DNA from: DTU013 sp964512095
GTDB taxonomy: Bacteria > Bacillota > Clostridia > Acetivibrionales > DTU013
Direction: 5' to 3'
DNA: 64,000 bases
Assembly: GCA_964512095.1 (NCBI GenBank)
Contig: CAZEIH010000002.1
Span: forward strand, 62,001-126,000
How positions within the stretch are numbered: the stretch's first letter is position 1; each line of letters begins with the position of its first letter. Under the pieces are notes generated by a model. That model ran no database searches. It saw only the letters and a program-made list of their open reading frames with translations, and was not told where the DNA came from. Of this stretch, positions 34,200 through 42,635 are shown one piece after another. A program made the translations under genes and the position numbers.

Positions 34200-34967
34200 T
34201 TATTTTATACCAAATAATCTCTTCGCGTTGGACGTTGTGATCTCAGCAATGTAATCTAGGGATCTACCTTTGATTTCCGCAATTATCTCTGCGACTAGCT
34301 TTACATAAGCAGATTCATTTCTTTTACCTCTATAAGGCTCAGGTGTCAGATAGGGAGAATCTGTTTCAATCAGAAGCATGTCGTCGGGCACATATTTTAC
34401 TACTTCAGAGATTTTTTTTGCGTTTCTAAATGTCACAGAACCCGCAATAGAAATCATGATTCCCATATCTAATATCTGTTTTGCCATCTCCACACTGCCT
34501 GAATAGCAATGCAAAACTCCTCCTACCTCTCTTGCATCTTCACTTTTTAGGATGTTTAACGTATCCTCATGAGCTTCTCTGTCATGAACAATTATGGGGA
34601 GCTTAACATTCCTTGCAATAGATATTTGCTTGGCAAACCAAACCTTTTGTGCTTCTCGGGGTGAATTATCATAAAAATAATCAAGGCCAATCTCTCCAAT
34701 AGCAACTACCTTAGGATACGAGGCAAAGTCAGCCAGAGCCGATATTATGCTATTGTTAATATCTGCGGCGTTATGGGGATGGACACCTACTGCCGCATAT
34801 AATATGTCGTATTTTTGAGTCAATGAAATATTCTCAACAGAAGAAGCAATATCTGAAGAAGCCGTTAGTATATATTCGACTCCACTGTCAATTGCTCTTG
34901 ATATAGTCTCTGGAAGGTCATGTTCAAACCGCTTGTCGTCATAATGTGCATGAGAATCAAATAGCAT
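34200..34967 (-). CDS. TatD family metal-dependent DNase
   Basis: 255 residues with all metal ligands of the family: LFDSHAHYDD (HxH), AIGEIGLDYF (Glu), IVHDREAH (His), LHCYSG (His) and ETDSPYL (Asp). TatD proteins are 3'-5' exonucleases used in DNA repair and turnover. It follows metG as in B. subtilis (yabD). GAGG ribosome site. Confidence 0.93.
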   Translation of the reverse strand: MLFDSHAHYDDKRFEHDLPETISRAIDSGVEYILTASSDIASSVENISLTQKYDILYAAVGVHPHNAADINNSIISALADFASYPKVVAIGEIGLDYFYDNSPREAQKVWFAKQISIARNVKLPIIVHDREAHEDTLNILKSEDAREVGGVLHCYSGSVEMAKQILDMGIMISIAGSVTFRNAKKISEVVKYVPDDMLLIETDSPYLTPEPYRGKRNESAYVKLVAEIIAEIKGRSLDYIAEITTSNAKRLFGIK

Positions 34968-35040
34968 GCTTTACCTCACATTGAGTCTTTATGTAAATAT
35001 TATTCTAATTATATATTAATATTGAATTTACTGCAACAAG

Positions 35041-35061
35041 AGGGGCGCGTAACACGCCCCT
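35041..35061 (-). terminator. Hairpin between metG and tatD
   Basis: AGGGGCG / CGCCCCT stem with only a weak T-run (TCTTGTT) on the minus strand; it may be a partial terminator. Confidence 0.45.
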
Positions 35062-35070
35062 GTCACCGTT

Positions 35071-37053
35071 TTAGCTTACCCTCGATCCGCTGTCTATTAG
35101 GCCGTCAAGTGTAGCAACAACTAGTGTATCGTCATTTGATGCCGCCAGTATCATTCCCTGGGATTCAATGCCTCTTAGCTTCACTGGCTTCAAGTTTGCA
35201 ACAAGAATCACCGATTTACCCACAAGGCTTTCAGGGGTATAGTACTGTGCAATTCCAGATACCACCTGCCTTATTTCTCCGCCAAGCTCCACCTTAAGCT
35301 TGAGCAACTTATCCGAGCCTTGGACCTTTTCGGCCTCCAGTACCCTTGCAACTCTCAAATCCAGCTTTGCAAAATCATCTATAGTAATTTCGGGTTTCCC
35401 GTCCTCATGCTTCTTTTTATTATTACAAGTCTCTTGCTTTCGATCATCAGATTGATTGCCGGCGGAAACTATGCTATCATCAGGAGCCATTGCTTCCAGC
35501 TCCTCAAGCTCCTTCTTTATATCAATTCTCGGAAAAACAACGTTGCCTCTTTGTACCGAAGCTCCTTGTGGATAACCGCCCCAATGCTTTGCGCTGTCCC
35601 ATTGCCCTGCACCGCTTCCTGCTATTCCAAGCTGCTGCCATATTTTCTCCGGTGTTTCAGGCATGAAGGGCTGTATAAGTATGGATACTATTCTAAGGCT
35701 CTCAGCAAGGTTGTACATGACAGCTGCCAGCCGCGGCTTATTTTCATCCGACTTTGCCAATACCCAGGGCATTGTCTCATCGATATATTTGTTGGTCCTT
35801 GATATCGCCTTCCAAATCTCAGAAAGTGCTGTACTGAACTGAAGCTTATCCATTAACTCCTCTACCCTATTAGGCAGCTGGGTATAGACCGATTTTAATT
35901 CACTATCGAACTCACCCTCTACCTGATGCTCTGGCAATGTGCCATCAAAATACTTATCAATCATAGCTACTGTCCTGCTAAGAAGGTTGCCAAGGTCATT
36001 TGCCAGGTCAGAATTTATTCTCTGGAAAAGAGATTCATTAGAAAAAACGCCATCGGAACCAAAGGGTACCTCCCTAAGCAGAAAATACCTGATTGCATCC
36101 AGTCCGTATTTATTTATTAAAACTACTGGATCGACAACATTGCCTACTGATTTAGACATTTTTCCACCCTCAAGGAGTAGCCACCCATGACCATATATCT
36201 GGGAAGGCAGAGGCTCACCAAGGGCCATAAGCATAGCAGGCCATATAATTGTGTGGAATCTGACAATCTCCTTGCCCACAAGATGTACCTCTGCCGGCCA
36301 GTACCTGCGGTATGCTGTATCATCCTCCGACAGGTAGCCAAGGGCGGTAATATAATTTGAAAGGGCATCAATCCATACATATACTACATGCTTATCATCG
36401 AACGTAACGGGAATACCCCAGTTGAATGTGGTCCTGGATACACAAAGGTCTTCAAGACCAGGTCTCAGGAAGTTATTCAGCATTTCATTCTGCCTTGAAA
36501 CCGGCTGTATGAAATCCGGGTTTTCTTCAATATGTTTTATCAACCTGTCCTGATATTTAGATAGTCTAAAGAAATAGCTCTCTTCCTTGGTCAGCTCTAC
36601 CTCTCTGCCACAGTCCGGGCATTTGCCTTCCTTAATCTGAGTCTTTGTCCAAAAGGATTCACAGGGCGTGCAATACCAACCCTCGTACTCGCTTTTATAA
36701 ATATCCCCATTGTCATACAGTTTTTTAAATACTTTCTGAACTGCACACTCATGTTCCTTATCTGTAGTTCTTATAAACCTGTCATTGGTTATTTTCATCA
36801 GCTTCCAAAGCTCTTTTATACCGGCAACAATATGATCCACATACTGCTTTGGTGTTACACCCATCGCCTCTGCCTTACGCTGTATTTTTTGCCCGTGCTC
36901 GTCTGTTCCAGTAAGGAACATTACATCATAGCCTCTGAGCCTTTTGTACCTTGAAATCGCGTCTGCGGCCACTGTTGTATACGAATGTCCTATGTGCAGC
37001 TTATCGCTGGGATAATAAATAGGTGTAGTAATATAAAAAGTGTCTTTTTTCAT
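35071..37053 (-). CDS. metG: Methionyl-tRNA synthetase
   Basis: 660 residues. It charges tRNA-Met. The class I motifs are HIGHS at residues 20-24 and KMSKS near 300. A zinc knuckle (CTPCESFW, then CPDCGR) places it with the Bacillus-type enzymes. The C-terminal 100 residues form the EMAP/Trbp111-like tRNA-binding domain (FAKLDLRVARVLEAEKV), joined by a charged linker. The start at 37053 has GGAGG eight bases upstream; the in-frame start at 37068 overlaps that site. No T-box leader is visible upstream. Confidence 0.97.
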   Translation of the reverse strand: MKKDTFYITTPIYYPSDKLHIGHSYTTVAADAISRYKRLRGYDVMFLTGTDEHGQKIQRKAEAMGVTPKQYVDHIVAGIKELWKLMKITNDRFIRTTDKEHECAVQKVFKKLYDNGDIYKSEYEGWYCTPCESFWTKTQIKEGKCPDCGREVELTKEESYFFRLSKYQDRLIKHIEENPDFIQPVSRQNEMLNNFLRPGLEDLCVSRTTFNWGIPVTFDDKHVVYVWIDALSNYITALGYLSEDDTAYRRYWPAEVHLVGKEIVRFHTIIWPAMLMALGEPLPSQIYGHGWLLLEGGKMSKSVGNVVDPVVLINKYGLDAIRYFLLREVPFGSDGVFSNESLFQRINSDLANDLGNLLSRTVAMIDKYFDGTLPEHQVEGEFDSELKSVYTQLPNRVEELMDKLQFSTALSEIWKAISRTNKYIDETMPWVLAKSDENKPRLAAVMYNLAESLRIVSILIQPFMPETPEKIWQQLGIAGSGAGQWDSAKHWGGYPQGASVQRGNVVFPRIDIKKELEELEAMAPDDSIVSAGNQSDDRKQETCNNKKKHEDGKPEITIDDFAKLDLRVARVLEAEKVQGSDKLLKLKVELGGEIRQVVSGIAQYYTPESLVGKSVILVANLKPVKLRGIESQGMILAASNDDTLVVATLDGLIDSGSRVS

Positions 37054-37298
37054 TTCAATTGCCTCCATAGCTTGCTTATAGCTTTACCCATACTCCGGGT
37101 CATATTCATGACAGTATAGCTTCTCAACAGGGCATAGCTTCAATATACATTACTATACCGTTTAGCGATATTATTTTCAAGGAATTTCTGGGATATGACT
37201 AAAAAGCCTGAATAATGTGCCCTTCTATATGAATAGAATTTAGAAAGGAAGTTTCCTGCCAAGGGACATGCCTTGAACCATCATAAGGGGGGAAAGCT

Positions 37299-38399
37299 AT
37301 GGGGCATCTCACTGATAGTGTATCATTCTTCTTCCGGTATTTTTCTCAGGTACTGCCTGAAGCTCGCAAACAAGAGGTTATCATAAACGAAAGGCAGCGA
37401 CTGTGTACCCCGGTGCCGATCTACAAAGACGAAGCGGGCTATGACACCAAACGCTCTGGGCAATTTGAATCGGATAAACTGTGCTCCCTCCTGTTTTCGT
37501 TGTTTCCCCATACAGAGATGAAGAAATTTATTACATTCATCCTTTCATTATATGCCATTGACGAGGTTCTCCAAAATTATCGAAGGAAGAAAGATATTCG
37601 AGATGAGCACGAAATACGCAACCTCTTTAGCTGCCTCTCCGTCTCTGTCGATCCATCAAGAGACTACACCTGCAGTATAGACGAATTATCAGGAATTCAC
37701 GCAGAAACGCCTGATTTGACTGATGAGAACACAGAGGAGAGCATACAAGTTAGATGCAATGCCCATCAGTGCAGACTACAGCTTGCTCTGTTGCCATCAT
37801 ATATACATACAGCAGATATAATTAAGAAATATATGCAGCTTTATATAGATCTTCAATCCTACAGGCATTACCCACCGATTATTAGCCAAGAGGTGTTGAA
37901 AACCTGGAGCGACAATCAACTCAAAAGCTATCATAATATATCCTGCTGGGAGTTTTGCCTTAGTGCCGATACATTTCTGGGAGTTGCAGTCATGTATGCA
38001 GCAGCTTCGATACCGGGCATTACTGCCCAAGAAGTCAAGCTTCTGGACGAGGCCTGTTTCCCTTGGCTTAGCGGTCTTGTTTCTATGCTGGATTCCGCTA
38101 TTAACTCAAGATCAGCGCTAGGCACAGATGAGCTAAATTTCTCAACCTTCTACAAAAACCTGAAGGAGTTCGAGAACAGAATTATGTTTTTTGCCCATCA
38201 AGCAGAGATAGCAGGCAGCAAGCTAAAGGATAGCAGGCTTTACCAACGCATAATCAAGGCCATTACAGTACTTTATATATCCCATCCGGAAACCAGCTTC
38301 AGTATGCTCAAGCTAACCTCCTCTAACATATCAAAAGCCTTCTCCCTAAATACCTACAAACGTATTAGTACAATGCTACGCTGCCTCCACTTACTTTAG
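37299..38399 (+). CDS. YtpB-like (DUF2600) protein with degraded terpene-synthase motifs
   Basis: 366 residues resembling B. subtilis YtpB, a class IB tetraprenyl-beta-curcumene synthase. Shared landmarks include YIDLQSYRHY, CWEFCLSADTFLGV and DEACFPWLSGLVSMLDSAI. The first Asp-rich motif (DYLDN-like in YtpB) reads DEVLQN here, and the second (DYFIDQEED-like) reads DSAINSRSA, so most metal-binding acids are gone. It may no longer make a terpene. AAGGGGGG lies before the ATG. It is an isolated plus-strand gene between metG and spmB. Confidence 0.75.
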   Translation: MGHLTDSVSFFFRYFSQVLPEARKQEVIINERQRLCTPVPIYKDEAGYDTKRSGQFESDKLCSLLFSLFPHTEMKKFITFILSLYAIDEVLQNYRRKKDIRDEHEIRNLFSCLSVSVDPSRDYTCSIDELSGIHAETPDLTDENTEESIQVRCNAHQCRLQLALLPSYIHTADIIKKYMQLYIDLQSYRHYPPIISQEVLKTWSDNQLKSYHNISCWEFCLSADTFLGVAVMYAAASIPGITAQEVKLLDEACFPWLSGLVSMLDSAINSRSALGTDELNFSTFYKNLKEFENRIMFFAHQAEIAGSKLKDSRLYQRIIKAITVLYISHPETSFSMLKLTSSNISKAFSLNTYKRISTMLRCLHLL

Positions 38400-38432
38400 T
38401 GAAACATGGGGACCTGTCTCTTTTTCACTTAA
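38398..38432. repeat. REP-like hairpin between convergent genes
   Basis: GTGAAA...TTTTCAC flanks the core GGGGACCTGTCTC, a sequence type seen in Firmicute REP/RAYT-linked elements. It overlaps the 3' ends of both convergent genes by a few bases. No transposase is nearby. Confidence 0.4.
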
Positions 38433-38974
38433 CTGCCAAAAACAGCAGCGCATACCCAGGCGGAGGCTATAACGCCGACACCGTCAGCTATTAAAGCGGC
38501 AACCAGGGTATATCTAACGTTTTTTATACCTGTAGACCCGTAGTAGACCGCAAGAGTATAAAATATGGTTTCGGTTGAACCCATCATTGTAGCGACAACT
38601 CTTCCTATATACGAATCAGGTCCATACTGTCTGACCATATCCGACACAAGGGCTAAAGATCCGCTACCTGAAACCGGTCTGAGAAGAGCAAGGGGCATAG
38701 CCTCTGCCGGAATCCCCATCAATGATGCTACAGGCTTCAAAAGATAAATGACAAAATCCAAGGCCCCTGATGCTCTGAATACACCAACTGCAGTCAGTAT
38801 CCCTACCATTGATGGCAATATTTTGATTACTGTCCCGATTCCCTCGGAAGCTCCCTGGGAAAACACATCAAAGACCTTGACATTTCTCAACAAACCAGCA
38901 CCCAAGATAAGGAAGATGACTAGCGGCATGACATATAGCGATACATTTGTAAAAATAGAATATTCCATATTCAT
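38429..38974 (-). CDS. spmB: Spore maturation protein B
   Basis: 181 residues with multiple membrane helices and the nucleoside-recognition (Gate) domain pattern: VIKILPSMVGILTAVGVFRASG, PLALLRPVSGSGSLALVSDM and MMGSTETIFYTLAVYYGSTG. With SpmA it is needed for full dehydration of the spore core. It directly follows spmA; the start codons lie within a TAGTGATGAATATG overlap, so GTG at 38977, ATG at 38974 and ATG at 38968 are all possible. Confidence 0.93.
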   Translation of the reverse strand: MNMEYSIFTNVSLYVMPLVIFLILGAGLLRNVKVFDVFSQGASEGIGTVIKILPSMVGILTAVGVFRASGALDFVIYLLKPVASLMGIPAEAMPLALLRPVSGSGSLALVSDMVRQYGPDSYIGRVVATMMGSTETIFYTLAVYYGSTGIKNVRYTLVAALIADGVGVIASAWVCAAVFGS

Positions 38975-38976
38975 CA

Positions 38977-39753
38977 CTATCCTGTTTTATATTTACTACT
39001 CAAACTAGATTTATGCCCAGTGTGTCCTGCGCTATTGTTCTTTAACGGTGTTCCCTTAATTCTCCTTACCCCGGTAACCTCTGTGAAATTCCTTTCATAT
39101 CCTCTGTACCCTTCACACCTCTGACCCCGCAAATATTTTCGGCTCCCTTCGCCCTTTGCGCCCCTGCTAGCTGAAGTAACAGGCCATAGTTGTGCAAGGA
39201 CCTTTGCCAATAAAACACCCGCAATTGTGGCGGACAATGACGCTATCCATATACAGGAGGTTATTTCAGCAGGTGCAGCAGACCCAGCATCACTCCTTAT
39301 AGCTATCACTGTTGTAGGTATAAGCTGTATCGCTGTAGTATTCAGAACAAGGAACATACACATGGCATCCGATGCGGTATCTCTCCTGTCATTCACGGCT
39401 TGCAGCTCTTCCATAGCTTTGATGCCAAGTGGCGTGGCTGCATTTCCAAGCCCCATGAAATTTGCAGCAAGGTTCATAACTATCGCTCCCATAGCGTTGT
39501 TATTTCCTGATATACCTGGAAAAAACAACTTGAGTGCAGGTCTGGCAAGCTTTGCTATCCCCCCTACCATGCCAGCCTTATCCATAATTTTCATCAAGCC
39601 AGACCATAGACAGATAATACCAAGCAAGCCAATTGACAGCTCAACTGCTCTCCCTGCAGATGTAAGCGCAGCCTGGGTGACCTCCTCAAGCCTTCCGTTG
39701 ATTATCCCTATAATAAAGCCGGTTGCCAACAGACCTGACCATATATAGTTCAC
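38977..39753 (-). CDS. spmA: Spore maturation protein A with unusual C-terminal tail
   Basis: 258 residues. The first 195 match SpmA: a membrane protein with FPGISGNNNAMGAIVMNLAANFMGLGNAATPLG as its core (about residues 80-112) and LNTTAIQLIPTTVIAIRSDAG. The family normally ends soon after LAKVLAQLWP. Here about 60 extra basic, Gly/Arg/Lys-rich residues follow (GEGSRKYLRGQRCEGYRGYE and on), unlike the rest in composition. GTG start with AAGGAGG seven bases upstream. Translationally coupled to spmB. Confidence 0.93.
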   Translation of the reverse strand: MNYIWSGLLATGFIIGIINGRLEEVTQAALTSAGRAVELSIGLLGIICLWSGLMKIMDKAGMVGGIAKLARPALKLFFPGISGNNNAMGAIVMNLAANFMGLGNAATPLGIKAMEELQAVNDRRDTASDAMCMFLVLNTTAIQLIPTTVIAIRSDAGSAAPAEITSCIWIASLSATIAGVLLAKVLAQLWPVTSASRGAKGEGSRKYLRGQRCEGYRGYERNFTEVTGVRRIKGTPLKNNSAGHTGHKSSLSSKYKTG

Positions 39754-40116
39754 ATTATTACCTCCTTCATTAGCTCACCATGTTTGTATAGTTCAAGCCC
39801 TAAAGCCCTTGCTATAAGGGCTTAAAATCAGTCATATTAGGCCGATACTAATTTATATGATGAAAGCCAATAATAATTACTTCACAATATTGCATAGCTA
39901 GGTAATCATATTGTCGAATTTCGTGCGTTCTCAAACAATAAATTCCCAGTCATTTTATGGGTAATTATTTTTTTCAAAAAAGGTGCAATAACTGGTTTTG
40001 TGTTTTGTAAACACTAACTCACTTTGTTATAGCGTGTTGTAAGTGTATTAAAACTATAAATTTGCATATTTCCTTATTTTTACATAACATTTTTTTGAAT
40101 ATCTATAAATTAATTG

Positions 40117-40145
40117 TTGACGATTACTGGAATTTATGTTACTAT
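40117..40145 (+). promoter_or_regulatory. Sigma-A promoter of abrB
   Basis: TTGACG, 17-bp spacer, TACTAT. It places the transcript start near 40152, 42 bases before the start codon. Confidence 0.7.
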
Positions 40146-40158
40146 TGTTTCATAAAAG

Positions 40159-40171
40159 TTTGTCGAATAAT
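40159..40171 (+). promoter_or_regulatory. Spo0A box downstream of the abrB promoter
   Basis: TTTGTCGAATAAT matches the extended Spo0A box (core TGTCGAA, 40161-40167). It sits just after the predicted start, where Spo0A-P blocks abrB in B. subtilis. A second core, at 39912-39918, lies 200 bases upstream. Confidence 0.65.
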
Positions 40172-40193
40172 GCAGATATAGGAGGAACGGGAT

Positions 40194-40433
40194 ATGAAAT
40201 CTACTGGTATAGTAAGAAAAGTTGATGAACTAGGAAGAGTTGTACTACCTATCGAATTAAGGAGGACACTCGATATTGCAGAAAAAGACGCTCTAGAAAT
40301 ATATGTAGACGGAGCCACCATCATATTGAAAAAATATGAGCCTGCATGTATTTTCTGTGGAGATGCAAGGGATGTTACTGTTTATAAGGGTAAGAACATC
40401 TGCCCTGCATGCTTAAAAGAGCTTAAGAAGTAA
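40194..40433 (+). CDS. abrB: Transition-state regulator AbrB
   Basis: 79 residues. The N-terminal swapped-hairpin DNA-binding domain reads STGIVRKVDELGRVVLPIEL and ALEIYVDGATIILKKYEP. The C-terminal part has a CIFCGD...CPACL pair of Cys dyads, as in clostridial AbrB proteins, suggesting a small zinc ribbon. It represses stationary-phase and sporulation genes during growth. Its opposed orientation next to rsmI matches B. subtilis. AGGAGG lies before the ATG and a terminator follows. Confidence 0.95.
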   Translation: MKSTGIVRKVDELGRVVLPIELRRTLDIAEKDALEIYVDGATIILKKYEPACIFCGDARDVTVYKGKNICPACLKELKK

Positions 40434-40452
40434 TACGATTTGATAATCACCT

Positions 40453-40483
40453 GCCCGTCGTTAACAAACGTCGGGCTTTTTTT
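40453..40483 (+). terminator. Terminator of abrB
   Basis: GCCCGTCGTT...AACGTCGGGC with one mismatch, followed by TTTTTTT. Confidence 0.8.
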
Positions 40484-40493
40484 ATGATCACCT

Positions 40494-41345
40494 TTACTTC
40501 CTGCCAAGAAGACTGTTATATATATCTCTTTTACTTACTCCCCTGTCCTCTGAAGCCTTCTTCATAGCTTCCTTTTTTTCAAGACCTCTGTCCATGTACA
40601 TTTTCACGTGGTCCTCAATGCTAATTTCCTTCCAGCTACTTATTCTCGCTTCTGCAAGAGCCTGCTCATCTGCACCCTGGACTACTAGAACAAACTCTCC
40701 CTTGGGAGACTCATTCTCATATTTGACAATAGCTTCATCAAATGTTGTGCGCCAGATTTCCTCGAATTTTTTTGTAAGCTCCCTTGCTAGAGATATACGC
40801 CTGTTACCTAACACAGACTTAAGATCCCTCAATGTATGTATCAGTTTGTGAGGAGCCTCGTAAAACACCAGAGTCCTGGTGTCTTCTTTGATAGCCTTTA
40901 TTCTCTCGCTTCTAACTCTTTTGTTTACTGGCAGAAAGCCTTCGAAGCCAAATCTGCCTGATGGTAACCCCGACAACACAACACCGGTAATAACCGCTGC
41001 GGGTCCCGGCGCCATCGTTACACATATTCCATTGCCTACAGCCAACCGTACAAGGTCTTCTCCCGGGTCAGATATACCCGGAGATCCGGCATCCGAAACA
41101 AGGGCTACATTCTTACCCTCTATTAGCTGCTGAATAATATAGCCGCCCTTTTCCGCCTTATTATGCTCATAATAGCTTATTAACTTGTTTTTTATTTCAA
41201 AATGATTTAGAAGCTTCAGTGTCTGCCTAGTGTCCTCAGCAGCTATTATATCAGCCTCCTTCAGTATCCTTAGTGCCCGTAGCGTAATATCCTCTAGATT
41301 TCCAATAGGTGTTGCTACCAAATAAAGTGTCCCAGTACTATTCAA
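40494..41345 (-). CDS. rsmI: 16S rRNA 2'-O-ribose C1402 methyltransferase RsmI
   Basis: About 283 residues. It methylates the ribose of C1402 in the 30S decoding centre. Family landmarks: LYLVATPIGNLEDITLRAL, EDTRQTLKLLNHF, SDAGSPGISDPGEDLV and FYEAPHKLIHTL. I choose the TTG at 41345, which has AGGAAAGG about ten bases upstream; the frame stays open to a TTG at 41390 without a ribosome site. It follows the yabB-like gene, as in B. subtilis but without yazA between them. Confidence 0.95.
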   Translation of the reverse strand: MNSTGTLYLVATPIGNLEDITLRALRILKEADIIAAEDTRQTLKLLNHFEIKNKLISYYEHNKAEKGGYIIQQLIEGKNVALVSDAGSPGISDPGEDLVRLAVGNGICVTMAPGPAAVITGVVLSGLPSGRFGFEGFLPVNKRVRSERIKAIKEDTRTLVFYEAPHKLIHTLRDLKSVLGNRRISLARELTKKFEEIWRTTFDEAIVKYENESPKGEFVLVVQGADEQALAEARISSWKEISIEDHVKMYMDRGLEKKEAMKKASEDRGVSKRDIYNSLLGRK

Positions 41346-41415
41346 TGCTAATCTGCCTTTCCTGCCGCCTTGCTCTGAGTTGACGCACAAAGAGCATTTT
41401 ACGGCAAACTACTAT

Positions 41416-42150
41416 TTAACCAGAAACTGTTCTGTTGTAAATTTGGTCAATTTCTTTTGAATACCTACCCATACTGTCGTAAATATACAGTGGATTCTGT
41501 ACTCTTAACTCCGGATTCCCGTTTTTTGTTCCGCTTATCAAAACAAGGTTGGGATTCTTGCCCAGCGAAGGATGAACAAGCCTTAGCAGCTTGGGTTCAA
41601 TGGAGCTTACACGCATTGTCCACATTATGTCAGCAAGCCTCTGGGGCCTATGTACCATGGAGAATTTACCACCTGGCTTGAGAAGCTTTGAAGCAGTTGA
41701 AACCACATCCTCAAGGGTACACAGTATTTCATGCCTTGATATGGCCTTAGAATCGGCAGGGTTAAGTAGCCCTCCTCCCCTAGCCATGTATGGCGGGTTT
41801 GTTGCCACCGCATCAAAGCTGGATGCCCCAAATAAAGCCACAGCATCCCGTATATCCCCCTGGATAATACTAACCTTCTCGCCTAAGTTATTGAGCTCTA
41901 CGCTACGCCCAGCCATCTCAGCCATTTCCGGCTGTATCTCAAGGCCCACTACCTTGCCGGGTTCCTTCTTCCCTGCTAGCAATACTGCAATAATGCCTGT
42001 ACCGGTACCAAGGTCAATAACTGAGCCGCCCTTAGGCACCTGTGCAAAATGTGACAACAAAACTGCATCCACGCCAAAGCAAAAACCATCCTTTTTTTGT
42101 ATAAGCTTAAGTCCTTTATATTGAAGGTCGTCTACCCTCTCATTGTACAT
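41416..42150 (-). CDS. tRNA1(Val) (adenine37-N6)-methyltransferase-like (YabB/TrmN6)
   Basis: Class I SAM methyltransferase of about 244 residues with motif I VIDLGTGTGIIAVLL and the N6-adenine catalytic motif NPPYMARGGG, followed by RHEILCTLEDVV. The TrmN6 family modifies A37 of tRNA-Val. Two starts are possible: the ATG at 42150 with GGAAG eight bases upstream, or a TTG at 42165 with AAGGA eight bases upstream. The position matches B. subtilis yabB. Confidence 0.9.
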   Translation of the reverse strand: MYNERVDDLQYKGLKLIQKKDGFCFGVDAVLLSHFAQVPKGGSVIDLGTGTGIIAVLLAGKKEPGKVVGLEIQPEMAEMAGRSVELNNLGEKVSIIQGDIRDAVALFGASSFDAVATNPPYMARGGGLLNPADSKAISRHEILCTLEDVVSTASKLLKPGGKFSMVHRPQRLADIMWTMRVSSIEPKLLRLVHPSLGKNPNLVLISGTKNGNPELRVQNPLYIYDSMGRYSKEIDQIYNRTVSG

Positions 42151-42247
42151 TATATTTACTTCCAACTAATTCATCCTTCTTCCATGCATATAAATAAGGA
42201 GCCCTGCACCAACAAAAGCTGGCACCTGACCCCTTATGTATTAACCC

Positions 42248-42418
42248 TTACTCCGGCTTCGGAGCGTCAACTGGACAGACATTTGCGCAAGATCCGCAAT
42301 CGATACATGCTCCCTCGTCTATCTCATATTTACTATCACCAGCTGTTATGCATGAAACTGGACATTCTGGTTCACATGCACCGCAACTGATACAATCATC
42401 GTTGATACGATATGCCAT
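42248..42418 (-). CDS. 2[4Fe-4S] ferredoxin
   Basis: 56 residues, clostridial-type ferredoxin with two CxxCxxCxxxCP clusters: CISCGACEPECP and CIDCGSCANVCP. It is a low-potential electron carrier of anaerobic metabolism. The ATG at 42418 has AGGAGG nine bases upstream; the longer frame to 42442 overlaps the ribosome site. It is an insertion relative to the B. subtilis order, where yabA lies here. Confidence 0.95.
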   Translation of the reverse strand: MAYRINDDCISCGACEPECPVSCITAGDSKYEIDEGACIDCGSCANVCPVDAPKPE

Positions 42419-42532
42419 TAGGGTACACCTCCTCAAATACATTTTGTTTACTTAATCTTAGATGAACCGCTACTATTTTAACATTATTGTCAGATAAATA
42501 GAATACCCTAGCATAAATTTGCAGCCATAATT

Positions 42533-42632
42533 TTATCTTTGTCTTCAGAAGACGCCGACCTTTACGAATTAGTCATCTTCCCTGGTCAGTTGGAGTTCAG
42601 TCTCCACCCGACTCCATGAGCAAAGCGAATTT
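42533..42632 (-). repeat. Dispersed two-hairpin element, copy 7 (minus orientation)
   Basis: On the minus strand the start is AATTCGCTTTGCTCATGGAG and hairpin I is GTCGGGTGGAG / CTCCAACTGAC with loop ACTGAA. The middle is GGGAAGATGACTAATTCG. Hairpin II is reduced to its right arm (AAAGGTCGGCG), and the end is GTCTTCTGAAGACAAAGAT. It begins three bases after the ricT stop codon. Confidence 0.85.
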
Positions 42633-42635
42633 ACC

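Larger units (their letters stand above)
39754..40193. other. 440-base A/T-rich divergent control region of spmA and abrB
   Basis: No gene is present. It holds a first Spo0A-like box (TTGTCGAA, 39911-39918), long A/T tracts (39964-40100), the abrB promoter and a second Spo0A-like box. A CCCTAAAGCCCTTGCTATAAGGGCTT inverted repeat (AAGCCCTT/AAGGGCTT, about 39796-39822) lies next to spmA. Confidence 0.6.

Noticed and set aside
37054..37298. T-box or SAM riboswitch upstream of metG
   Set aside because: No T-box AGGGTGG-type sequence or S-box core is present.
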